Assembly: GCA_035546335.1 (NCBI GenBank)
Contig: DATKDP010000132.1
Coordinates: forward strand, 1 to 17,838
Reading direction: 5' to 3'
Length of the DNA: 17,838 nucleotides
From: DATKDP01 sp035546335
Lineage (GTDB): Bacteria > Acidobacteriota > Thermoanaerobaculia > Gp7-AA8
Below the pieces are notes generated by a model, which ran no database searches, was not told the DNA's origin, and saw nothing but the letters and a program-made list of their open reading frames with translations. Below are positions 5,145 to 12,465 of the stretch, in pieces. The position numbers and the translations under genes were made by a program. The first letter of the stretch is position 1; every line of letters begins with the position of its first letter.

Positions 5145-8042
5145 ATGTCCAGCAATCAGCCGCTCGGGCCGGGAAGCAGCCTGCTGCACTACCGTCTGGT
5201 CAGAAGGCTGGGGTCGCGTCCCGACTCGTCGGTCTGGCAGGCCGAGGACACGGCGAGCGGAAAGTCGCTGGCTCTGAAGATTCTCACGCGCGTTGCACCG
5301 GCCGATCTTCAGAAAGCCGAAGCTGTGGTGCGCCAGTCGGGCCGGCTCAAAGCCGTCTATCACCCGGCGCTCCCGCTCATCTTCGACGTCGCCCTCGCCG
5401 GTGACCTGCTGCTGATGACGATGGAGCTGGTGGAGGGAGATTCGCTGGCCACGCTGGTTCGCGGGAAACCTCTCGACCGCGATCGCTTCGTTCACTACGC
5501 CGTTCCGCTGGTGCAGGCTGTCGCCTACCTCCACGAGCATCGAATCATTCACGCGAACATCAAAACGCCCGATGTGCAGGTCACTCCGGGCGGCTCGGTC
5601 AAGCTCCTCGGGCTCGGCTTCGGCGCTCTTGTTCAGAAGCCGCTCGTCTCGCCACGCGCATCGACCGATTCCGAAGCCGCCGGCTATCTTGCTCCCGAGC
5701 AGGTGGCACGCCAGCCGGCATCGGAGCGGACGGACGTCTACTCTCTCGGAGTCGTCTTCTACGAGATGATCACCGGGCGCGTTCCGTTCGCCGGAACCTC
5801 GGCGGCGGAGGTGATTGCGAAGATCGCCGGCGAAGCACCTCCTTCTCCTCGTGGTCTCGCACCAGGAGCCGATGCATCGCTGATCAACCTCACCGGCAAG
5901 TGCCTGCACAAGGATCCATCGAAGCGAATCGCGTCGGCGGGCTCGATTCTCGAGGAAATCAAGAAGATCGAGCCGTCGGTTGCGAAAACGACCGCCGAGC
6001 GGCCTCTGGCCGCTGCGGCCGCGAAAGCGTACCCACCGGCTGCCAAACCGCAGACGCGCCGCTCGATCGTTTTTCTCGCCGACATTCCTCGCTACGACAT
6101 GCTCGAGGGTGCGGACCCCGACCGGGCGATAACCGCCGCCGCGCGGATGCAGCAGATCCTCGGCGAGTCGGTCTATCTCTTCGACGGGACGGTCATCGAC
6201 TCGCTCGGTGCGCGGATGGTGGCTGAACTGCCGGATGCTGCGAAGGCGTTGGCCGCCGCGCGGCATGGCTTCCAGGAGCTTGCTGGCTGGAACGAGCAGG
6301 AATCACGGAGTGAGAATCGGGTCGAGGCTCGTGGAGTTCTCCACGAAGGGGAGGTGACGCCCAGCGATGGGAATCTCCCGCGAGGATTGATCGAGCTCGC
6401 CTCCGGAGTCCTCCAGACACTCCAGCCGATGCAGATCGTCGTATCGGAAACGCTGCTCGATGAAAGCGGTGAAGAAGGGGGCGCGCTGAGCGGCGTGCAC
6501 GAGGGCGTCCGCTTTTTTCAGCCCGCCGCGACGGCGCGTGCCGCCGAGCCGGCCGTTCCTGTCGAGAAAGTCGAGGTCGAAAGCAAGGAGAAGAAGCCTG
6601 GAAGGCGCGCGGAGAAGCAAGGCATTTCCACTCCGTGGGCGATCGCAGGGGTCGTTCTGTTGATTGCCGCTGCGGGTGCAGGATGGCTCTTCTTCGGCCG
6701 TGACAAACCGGCCGCGTCGACATCCCCGCAGGCCGACGTTCGGACGGTTCGAGAAGAGAGAACCAGCGACGTGACCATCGCGATCGATCCCTTCCTGAAT
6801 GAATCGGGTGATCCTGCCGTCGAAGCCGCTTCGAGGCGGGTACGTCTCGCCTCGACGGAGATTCTCGGGAGCATCTCGCCGATCCGGATCTCAGGCGAGG
6901 AGAACGACGCCATAGTCCGCTTCTCGGCCCGGATTCGCGAGGGAACGGCCGGGCTGGAGCTGATTCCATTGATCGGCGATTCGGAGGCGGGTGCGATCCA
7001 TTTCGACAGCGTCCTCAGTGGAACGGCCGGCTTCGTTGCCACCGTGCTCCAGCGGCTTCGCATTCCTCCGGATCGGATGGCATTTCCCGCTTCCAACGCC
7101 TTCGATGCCTTCGTTGCCGCTGCAGCGGAGTATCACGCCGGAGGAAAGAGGGCGAATCCGCGCGCGAGCAGCCTGATTCGCAGCTCGATCGGCAGCGATG
7201 CGAACTTCCTTCCGGCGCAACTGCTCGCGATGCGCCTGTTCGCGCTCGAGGGAAACAACAAGGCCGCACTCGAGGCAGGACTCCAGGTGCTCGATCTCGA
7301 TCCGGAGAATCCTGGCGTGCTCCGCGAGGTTGCCCGCTGGGAGATCGCCGGCGGTGATCCGGCGAATGGCATTGCACACCTGCAGGAGATCCTTCGCCGG
7401 GATCCTTCCGATGCGGAGGCTCTGGAGGTCGTCGGTCTCTACTCGCTTTCGGTCGGTGCAGACGTCTGGTTCCAGCGAGTGCTGACGCGGCTCGACGAAA
7501 TGGGACGCAAAGGGGGGCTGCTTCACGAACCGGATCTGCTCGTCTACAACGGCCGGATCGACCAGGCTGCTCGCAGATATTACGAGCTCGAGGAACGAGA
7601 GCCGGACAACGCGGCCCTCGCTCTGAAGATCGGGCGGATCGCGGTGCTGCGGCATTCGCTCGAGATCGCGAACATCGAGCTGGAGAAGCTGCGCAGGCTC
7701 GACCCCGATTACGGTCATCCTCTGCTCAACGCCTACGTTCTGGCGGAGAGTGGAAAGAAAAGGGAGGCGTTCGCGGAACTAAAGCGCGCACAGAATCGGG
7801 CGCGATGGACCGACTCCCCCTTCACCGCCAGCGCCGAGGTCTATACCATCGCCAACGACACGGCGATGACGATCGAAGCTCTGCAGAAGGCCGTCGAGCG
7901 AGGGGAGCCGACTGGAAACTACATTCTGAAGAATCCGATCTTCCGCTACCTTGCGGCGGAACCGCGCTTTGCGAAGGTTCGCATCGATATCGAGAAGCGG
8001 ATGACGGAGATCCGCAATCAATTGATCCGTTATCGAATCTGA
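5145..8042 (+). CDS. Membrane pseudokinase with cyclase-like domain and TPRs
   Basis: The 965-aa product has four parts. Residues about 15-275 form a protein kinase fold of the bacterial Ser/Thr type: ALKIL with Lys45, APE-like APEQ (183-186), DVYSLGVVFYEMITGRVPF (197-215). Key catalytic motifs are lost: the glycine loop is GSRPDS (23-28), the alpha-C Glu is Gln64, HRDxKxxN is HANIKTPD (136-143; Asn replaces the catalytic Asp), and DFG is GLG (156-158). Residues about 305-460 resemble a class III nucleotidyl cyclase (FLADIPRY, first metal Asp313; later blocks GVLHEGEV and LQPMQIVVSE), but the second metal position, usually GD, is GA (355-356). A membrane helix follows (498-517), then a segment like the CadC/TPR-kinase family (IDPFLNESGDP) and TPR-like repeats (about 690-930). 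Start 5145 fits TATAAT 10 nt upstream and the domain start. The likely role is scaffolding or ligand sensing, not phosphorylation (inference). Confidence 0.88.
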   Translation: MSSNQPLGPGSSLLHYRLVRRLGSRPDSSVWQAEDTASGKSLALKILTRVAPADLQKAEAVVRQSGRLKAVYHPALPLIFDVALAGDLLLMTMELVEGDSLATLVRGKPLDRDRFVHYAVPLVQAVAYLHEHRIIHANIKTPDVQVTPGGSVKLLGLGFGALVQKPLVSPRASTDSEAAGYLAPEQVARQPASERTDVYSLGVVFYEMITGRVPFAGTSAAEVIAKIAGEAPPSPRGLAPGADASLINLTGKCLHKDPSKRIASAGSILEEIKKIEPSVAKTTAERPLAAAAAKAYPPAAKPQTRRSIVFLADIPRYDMLEGADPDRAITAAARMQQILGESVYLFDGTVIDSLGARMVAELPDAAKALAAARHGFQELAGWNEQESRSENRVEARGVLHEGEVTPSDGNLPRGLIELASGVLQTLQPMQIVVSETLLDESGEEGGALSGVHEGVRFFQPAATARAAEPAVPVEKVEVESKEKKPGRRAEKQGISTPWAIAGVVLLIAAAGAGWLFFGRDKPAASTSPQADVRTVREERTSDVTIAIDPFLNESGDPAVEAASRRVRLASTEILGSISPIRISGEENDAIVRFSARIREGTAGLELIPLIGDSEAGAIHFDSVLSGTAGFVATVLQRLRIPPDRMAFPASNAFDAFVAAAAEYHAGGKRANPRASSLIRSSIGSDANFLPAQLLAMRLFALEGNNKAALEAGLQVLDLDPENPGVLREVARWEIAGGDPANGIAHLQEILRRDPSDAEALEVVGLYSLSVGADVWFQRVLTRLDEMGRKGGLLHEPDLLVYNGRIDQAARRYYELEEREPDNAALALKIGRIAVLRHSLEIANIELEKLRRLDPDYGHPLLNAYVLAESGKKREAFAELKRAQNRARWTDSPFTASAEVYTIANDTAMTIEALQKAVERGEPTGNYILKNPIFRYLAAEPRFAKVRIDIEKRMTEIRNQLIRYRI

Positions 8043-8087
8043 AGGCTGCGGATCGTCGTCGTGAAACCATGAACGAGGAGCCTCACA

Positions 8088-8498
8088 ATGATCGTGACAG
8101 CGAGACTGACTTTTGCCGCCGCGCACCGGCTGCACAATCCGGCGCGGGATGCCGAATGGAACCGGCGAACTTACGACCGGTGTGACAACCCCGCGGGACA
8201 CGGGCACAACTACATCCTCCAGGTGAGCGTCGAGGGAAAGATCGATCCGGAGACGGGGATGGTGATCGATCTCAAGACGCTCAAGGAGATCGTCAGGGCG
8301 AACGTGGTGGACCATGTCGATCACCGCAACCTCAACGAGGACGTCGACTTTCTCCGCGGCGTGGTTCCGACCGCGGAGAATCTGGCGCAGGTGTTCTGGC
8401 AGCGGCTCGAGAGGGCGATCCCCGTCGGCCGCCTTCATGAGGTCATGTTGCGGGAGACCGAAAACAATTCCGTCATCTATCGCGGAGGATCGGAGTGA
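8088..8498 (+). CDS. 6-pyruvoyltetrahydropterin synthase family protein
   Basis: The 136-aa product belongs to the PTPS/QueD (T-fold) family, which acts on dihydroneopterin triphosphate. Zinc ligands are His13 (AAHRL), His38 and His40 (GHGHNY); the catalytic Cys is Cys32. Spacing is C-x5-HGH (RCDNPAGHGHNY), the pattern of classical 6-pyruvoyltetrahydropterin synthases; E. coli QueD has C-x3-HGH. The C-terminal RETENNSVIY matches the family's pterin-anchoring Glu block. The ATG at 8088 has GAGGAG (8075-8080) 7 nt upstream. It begins 45 nt after the kinase-like gene and overlaps the next gene by 4 nt, so the three are probably co-transcribed. Product type (tetrahydropterin cofactor or queuosine precursor) cannot be fixed from this window, so no symbol is given. 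Confidence 0.88.
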   Translation: MIVTARLTFAAAHRLHNPARDAEWNRRTYDRCDNPAGHGHNYILQVSVEGKIDPETGMVIDLKTLKEIVRANVVDHVDHRNLNEDVDFLRGVVPTAENLAQVFWQRLERAIPVGRLHEVMLRETENNSVIYRGGSE

Positions 8499-8731
8499 AT
8501 TACGAGCTGGCGATGATGGCCCTGGAAGGTCTTGCGCGCTCGCCGTTGTCCGTGCGCAGCGAAGGTGGGGAGCTGGTCATCGATGGCCAGCCGTCGGCGC
8601 TCAAGGAGCTGGCGCGTCTCCTTCTTCTGCTGGGAGGCGAGGGTGTCGCACGCGGAGAGGAACTGGAGCTGCGCCCGGCGACGCATCTGTCGGCCGACTC
8701 GCCTGCGATACGGATCCGGCGCCGGGATTAG
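8495..8731 (+). CDS. Small Imm32-like protein
   Basis: The 78-aa product overlaps the pterin synthase gene by 4 nt (GTGA, 8495-8498) with GGAGG at 8484-8488, so translational coupling is likely and the GTG start is well supported. The pattern LVIDGQPSALKELARLLLLLGGEG...ELRPATHLSADSPAIRI resembles the Imm32 fold, in which a residue-sparing 'score/rank' helix is followed by HL(S)xxSxxLxI. No toxin gene is adjacent, so an immunity role is not implied; similar small proteins occur as orphans. The family assignment is a visual match only. Confidence 0.7.
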   Translation: MNYELAMMALEGLARSPLSVRSEGGELVIDGQPSALKELARLLLLLGGEGVARGEELELRPATHLSADSPAIRIRRRD

Positions 8732-8735
8732 AGGG

Positions 8736-8911
8736 AAGTGGCCGGACTTAACTTAACTTGAGTTCGGCGTGTGGCCGATCGCGAGATCTATCCGAGCCGG
8801 CCGCTGTGCCGGCCGCCTTCGCGGCCTTCCGAAACGTGCGCGGGATCGACAACCCCGCCCTCACGGGCGGGGCTGAGGTTGTACCGGCCGCCTTCGCGGC
8901 CTCGCGAAACG
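8736..8911. repeat. Hairpin-rich repeat region with 28-nt direct repeat
   Basis: The spacer after the Imm32-like gene holds an imperfect hairpin around GTGGCCGGACTTAACTTAAC (8737-8756) with TTGAGTTCGGC, related to the motif at 1245-1259. It also has a 28-nt direct repeat at 8809-8836 and 8884-8911 (26 of 28 identical), each holding the perfect hairpin GGCCGC CTTC GCGGCC. Between the copies lies an 8-bp hairpin CCCCGCCC TCAC GGGCGGGG (8853-8872). This is typical of REP-like dispersed palindromes between transcription units. From 8912 to 9026 nothing further is recognised apart from a loose hairpin (8985-9023). Confidence 0.8.
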
Positions 8912-9026
8912 CTCTTTGCCAACAGTTCGCCGGGGCCGGACGAAGCTGTTCGCCTTCGACAGTCGAGCGAGCCTGATGCGGCATCTCGCGGGCTCACTGC
9001 TTCGTCCCTACGAGAGCCGCGAGCCG

Positions 9027-9467
9027 CTAACTCTCGTAATCCGGGCTGTACGTGACGAGCTCCTGGAGAAGACTGACCTTCTCGTTGGCGAGCTCGCTAT
9101 CGACCTGGAGCAGATCGCGAAGGGAGATCATGCCGATGAGTGAGCCCTTCTCGGTGACGGGGAGATGGCGGAAGTTGCGGCTCTTCATTTTTCTCAGACA
9201 TTCGTCGAACGGGTCGCTCGGCGATGCGACGATAATGTCACGCGTCATGACCTCGGCGACGGAAGTCGAGCCCGGATCGAGCTCCCGCGCCACGACCCGG
9301 CTCATCAGGTCGCGCTCGCTGAAGACGCCGACGAGATTCTTCCCTTCGAGCACGGCAACCGCGCCGATGTTCTTGTCGCTCATCTGTCTGACGACGTCAC
9401 GGACCGACTGACTCGCCTGGACGTGGTAGAGCGGTTTTCCCTCGATGATTTCGGAGATCACTCTCAT
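9027..9467 (-). CDS. Tandem CBS-domain protein
   Basis: The 146-aa product is made almost entirely of two CBS motifs (about residues 10-60 and 70-122): VRDVVRQMSDKNIGAVAV...LVGVFSERDL and DECLRKMKSRNFRHLPV...LIGMISLRDLL. CBS pairs bind adenosine nucleotides such as AMP, ATP or NAD(H) and act as regulatory modules; no catalytic domain is attached. The ATG at 9467 overlaps the stop of sthA (ATGA), so the protein is translated together with the transhydrogenase. A regulatory link to pyridine nucleotide balance is an inference from this overlap. It may equally be a general stand-alone CBS protein. Confidence 0.92.
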   Translation of the reverse strand: MRVISEIIEGKPLYHVQASQSVRDVVRQMSDKNIGAVAVLEGKNLVGVFSERDLMSRVVARELDPGSTSVAEVMTRDIIVASPSDPFDECLRKMKSRNFRHLPVTEKGSLIGMISLRDLLQVDSELANEKVSLLQELVTYSPDYES

Positions 9468-10879
9468 GTCGACACGCTCCTGAAGACTCTGGCACGAGCC
9501 ACGTTGCCCAGCCCGTCGTACGCCGCATATTTATACGCGTCGCCTAGGGTTGGATAGTTGAACACACTTTCGATGAAGGCATTGATGGTCGCCGAGAACT
9601 GCATGGCCATCATACCGACATGGAGGAGCTCCGAGGCGTTCTCACCGACGATGTGCACGCCGAGAAGCTTCAACGAATCGGCGTCGAATACGAGCTTCAC
9701 CACTCCGTCCGTATCTCCGATGATCTGCCCTCGTGCGTTGTTCCGGTAATGGGCATGACCGGTCGCAAAGTTCATGCCCCGTTCCGCACACTGCTCTTCG
9801 GTCATTCCGATCACGGCGACTTCGGGGATCGTGTAGATGCCGTAGGGGAGGAGCGATGCGATCTTCGTCTTGTACTTCAGGTCGAAGGCATGAACCATGG
9901 CCACCCGCGCCTGTTCCATCGATGTGGATGCGAGCGCGGGAAAGCCGATCACATCACCCGCCGCATAGATGTGTCCGACGTTGGTCTGATACCGCTCGTT
10001 GACCGGGATCAGACCTCGATTACCCGTCACCACGCCCGCCGCATCGAGGTCGAGTGTGCCGGTGTTGCTGCTCCTTCCTGCAGCGACGAGCACCTTGTCC
10101 GCCTCGATCTTCGTTCCATCGGCCAACGTCAGATGAACGTACTCCCCATGCCGTTCGACCCTGTTCACCTGCATGCCGAGATGGAGCCGGACCTGAAGCC
10201 TGCTGGTCATGGCGTGCAGCAGCACATGGGCGATCTCGCGATCGATGTGCGGCAGGAGGTCCGTCCGCCCGTCGATCAGAGAGACCTCGCTGCCGATCGC
10301 GGCGAAAATCGAGGCGTACTCGCATCCGATCACACCCGCGCCGACCACCGCGAGAGAGTGCGGAATCCTGTCGAGGTTCAGGATCGAATCGCTGTCGCAG
10401 ATCGAATCATCATCGAACGGGAAGTCGGGTGGACGGTAGGGTGACGACCCGGTCGCGATCAGGAACACCGAGCCGCGGAGCGTCTCGTCGGGACCGCCGT
10501 TGCCGACGGAGATCTCTCTCGGAGAAATGAACCGCGCGGCTCCGTGAAAGCGGTCGACGCGATGGCGGATCAGGTTCTCCTCGATCAGCTCCCACTGCCT
10601 GGAGATCACCTCGACCTTCCGATTCATCAGTCCGGCGAGCGAGGTGTCGGGCTTGAGAGCGAGGTCGATTCCGAACAGCTCTCGCTGCTTGAATCCGGAA
10701 AGGTGCAGAGCCGCCTCGCGAAGTGTTTTCGACGGGATCGTCCCGGTATTGACGCAGGCACCGCCGACCACGGGGCTCTGTTCGACGAGGGCGACGCGCT
10801 TGCCGAACCAGGCGGCCTGCGCCGCGCCTTTCTCGCCGGCTGGTCCGGATCCGATGACGACCAGATCGTACTCTCGCAT
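9464..10879 (-). CDS. sthA: Soluble pyridine nucleotide transhydrogenase
   Basis: FAD enzyme that moves hydride between NADPH and NAD+ in the cytoplasm. The 471-aa product has the FAD-binding GSGPAGEKGA (10-19), the redox region GGACVNTGTIPSKTLRE (39-55) in which the first Cys (Cys42) is kept and the second is Thr47, a second dinucleotide fold (VVGAGVIGCEYASIFAAIGSEV), the FAD block YAAGDVIGFPALAS and a C-terminal dimer domain ending NYPTLGDAYKYAAYDGLGNV. Loss of the second redox Cys and the NYPT...YAA block in place of the HxxxxE of lipoamide dehydrogenase mark SthA. Start 10879 gives MREYDLVVIG, right at the FAD fold; upstream GAGG is weak. The CBS gene overlaps its stop. Confidence 0.92.
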   Translation of the reverse strand: MREYDLVVIGSGPAGEKGAAQAAWFGKRVALVEQSPVVGGACVNTGTIPSKTLREAALHLSGFKQRELFGIDLALKPDTSLAGLMNRKVEVISRQWELIEENLIRHRVDRFHGAARFISPREISVGNGGPDETLRGSVFLIATGSSPYRPPDFPFDDDSICDSDSILNLDRIPHSLAVVGAGVIGCEYASIFAAIGSEVSLIDGRTDLLPHIDREIAHVLLHAMTSRLQVRLHLGMQVNRVERHGEYVHLTLADGTKIEADKVLVAAGRSSNTGTLDLDAAGVVTGNRGLIPVNERYQTNVGHIYAAGDVIGFPALASTSMEQARVAMVHAFDLKYKTKIASLLPYGIYTIPEVAVIGMTEEQCAERGMNFATGHAHYRNNARGQIIGDTDGVVKLVFDADSLKLLGVHIVGENASELLHVGMMAMQFSATINAFIESVFNYPTLGDAYKYAAYDGLGNVARARVFRSVST

Positions 10880-10973
10880 CGACCTCGACCCTCTCGCGTC
10901 CGCCGTGGCACCGCAGCGCCGGCGGCAATCGTGGATGACACTGTGAGATCCGCCGGGCGGATCGCTTGATCAG

Positions 10974-11000
10974 CGTAATGGATCAGTCGTAATGGATCAG
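10974..11000. repeat. 13-bp tandem duplication at the apt stop codon
   Basis: CGTAATGGATCAG occurs at 10974-10986 and again at 10988-11000, one base apart. The duplication covers the last codons and stop of apt (reverse strand). It looks like a recent local duplication that shifted the frame and set the present C-terminus (LIHYD, then TGA). Confidence 0.85.
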
Positions 11001-11507
11001 AGAGTGGACTCGCTCGCCCTCGAGGCGGCTGCGTCCCTTCAGAAAATCGAGCTCGATGACCATGGCGAAGCCGAGCACTTCGGCATTGAACAATCCGGTG
11101 AGAGCTCGCGCAGCCGCCGCCGTGCCTCCTGTGGCCAGAACATCGTCGACGATCAGCACGCGGTCGCCCGGCCGGAGAGCATCGTCGTGAATCTCGATGG
11201 CATCGGTTCCGTATTCGAGCGCGTACTCGTGGCGCTGCCTGTTCCACGGAAGTTTTCCCGGCTTCCGGATGGGAACGAAGCCGCAACCGAGAATCTGCGC
11301 CACGCAGCCGCCGAAGATGAACCCGCGCGACTCGATCGCGGCGACACGAGTCACCCCCGCGGAACGAAATGGCTCAGCGAGCCGGTCGACCGCAGCCGAG
11401 AACGCCTCCGAGGAGCCGAGCAGAGGCGTGATGTCCTTGAAAACGATCCCCGGCTTCGGAAAATCGGGAACGTCTCGGATGAAGCTGGCCAGATCGATCT
11501 CGGTCAT
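10983..11507 (-). CDS. apt: Adenine phosphoribosyltransferase
   Basis: Converts adenine and PRPP to AMP (purine salvage). The 174-aa product has the usual N-terminus (IRDVPDFPKPGIVFKDITPLL, residues 10-30), ESRGFIFG (59-66), the flexible loop RKPGKLP (81-87) and the PRPP-binding motif VLIVDDVLATGGTA (117-130). The loop continues WNRQRHEYALEYG, somewhat different from the more common LPYExxxxEYxLEYG, without loss of core residues. The start codon at 11507 lies 12 nt after the acylphosphatase stop, so the two genes are co-transcribed. The stop falls in a 13-bp tandem duplication. About 100 nt separate it from sthA downstream. Confidence 0.95.
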   Translation of the reverse strand: MTEIDLASFIRDVPDFPKPGIVFKDITPLLGSSEAFSAAVDRLAEPFRSAGVTRVAAIESRGFIFGGCVAQILGCGFVPIRKPGKLPWNRQRHEYALEYGTDAIEIHDDALRPGDRVLIVDDVLATGGTAAAARALTGLFNAEVLGFAMVIELDFLKGRSRLEGERVHSLIHYD

Positions 11508-11519
11508 GCAAGCACGCCC

Positions 11520-11795
11520 TCAGAATTCGACGTCGAAGTCGCCGAGATTGCCGATGTAGTCGCGTACTTCCTGATCGATGTGCGAGACCTCGGCATATCG
11601 CGGCCCTTCTTTGATCTCTCGAATCCAGTCGTCGATGTCCTTCGCCTCACCTTCGACCACCGCCTCGACGGAGCCGTCTCGAAGGTTCTGAATCGTTCCC
11701 TTCAAGCCGAGCCGTCGCGCCACACGCGTCGCGAAGAAGCGATAGCCGACTCCCTGAACCTTGCCGTGAATCCGGAGAACTCGTAATTCCTTCAT
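11520..11795 (-). CDS. acyP: Acylphosphatase
   Basis: Small enzyme hydrolysing carboxyl-phosphate bonds such as acetyl phosphate. The 91-aa product has the signature GKVQGVGYRFF (11-21) with catalytic Arg19 and GTIQNLRDGSVEAVVEG (33-49) with catalytic Asn37, the full active-site pair. The ATG at 11795 is preferred; an in-frame GTG two codons upstream (11801) is possible. GGGCGGG upstream may serve as ribosome-binding site. It forms a unit with apt. The 190-nt spacer between it and the upstream coiled-coil gene (11802-11988) shows no gene. Confidence 0.94.
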   Translation of the reverse strand: MKELRVLRIHGKVQGVGYRFFATRVARRLGLKGTIQNLRDGSVEAVVEGEAKDIDDWIREIKEGPRYAEVSHIDQEVRDYIGNLGDFDVEF

Positions 11796-11988
11796 CGTCA
11801 CCCGCCCTGATCCGGATTGTTCATGACGCTGCCATCGGCGGTCCGCTGCCTGCGGGAATGGCCGTCGCGCCTCGATGCGACCGTCCGCCGCCGGAAAACA
11901 CTGATGAACGTTTCGAGCCAGCCTTGTCAGTACCGGCCATCATCATACCGTTTCGGGAGGCAAGAGACGAGAGAGGGCGATTCGTGTC

Positions 11989-12465
11989 CTATTTCTTTCG
12001 GCGCGTCGTCTTCTTGGGTGTGGTTTTCTTTGGCGTGGTTTTCTTCGGCGCCGCTTTCTTTACTACCGGCTTCGCGGCTGGAGGCGCCTGCACCGTCTCG
12101 ATCTGCTTCTTTTCGAGCGCGCCGATCTTCTGCTCGAGCTGAACGAGACGCCGCTGGTCGACGATCCGCTGACCGGTCAGAAGCCGGATCTCGTCCTGAA
12201 GCCGTTTTCGATCCTGATCAGCCATCCGGAAGAGGGTATGCGAAGCCGTAGCGGCAGCATCGGTTCTCGGAAACTCGTGGACGATCCGGACGAGTGAATC
12301 TCGCGCCTCGTCCCGCTGATCGTTCTCGAGGCTGCTGCGCGCCTCCTTGAGCAGCGCTTCGGCCCTGAGGTCGTTCGGAATCGAGATTGCGAAGTAGCCT
12401 GCTGCCGATCCGATGATCAGCAGGATGACCGCGCTGAGAATGGAGAGTATCCGGCGGAGTCTCAT
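11989..12465 (-). CDS. Single-pass membrane coiled-coil protein with Lys-rich tail
   Basis: The 158-aa product is not a recognised family. It has a short basic N-terminus (MRLRR), one membrane helix (about 6-28), a TPR-like helical pair (about 33-84, AEALLKEARSSLENDQRDEARDSL), a coiled coil (about 85-122, including LVQLEQKIGALEKKQ) and a tail of lysine/threonine/proline repeats (KKTTP x2, then KKTTRRKK, 141-158) resembling histone H1-like tails. Its ATG overlaps the pcm stop (ATGA, 12462-12465), which fixes the start; the frame is open upstream only as a shadow of pcm. The position after surE-pcm recalls the surE-pcm-nlpD order of enterobacteria, but there is no LysM or peptidase domain here. 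The basic tail could bind nucleic acid or anionic lipid (inference). Confidence 0.8.
   Translation of the reverse strand: MRLRRILSILSAVILLIIGSAAGYFAISIPNDLRAEALLKEARSSLENDQRDEARDSLVRIVHEFPRTDAAATASHTLFRMADQDRKRLQDEIRLLTGQRIVDQRRLVQLEQKIGALEKKQIETVQAPPAAKPVVKKAAPKKTTPKKTTPKKTTRRKK

Noticed and set aside
8495..8731. Toxin-immunity module
   Set aside because: Only an immunity-like fold is suggested; neighbouring genes are a pterin synthase and a repeat spacer, with no toxin candidate.
8985..9023. Intrinsic terminator after the CBS gene
   Set aside because: The stem CTCGCGGGCTC/GAGCCGCGAG is bulged and lacks a T-tract on the reverse strand.
11802..11988. Small gene between acylphosphatase and the coiled-coil gene
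   Set aside because: Frames here have no ribosome-binding site, no recognisable domain and shadow-like composition.
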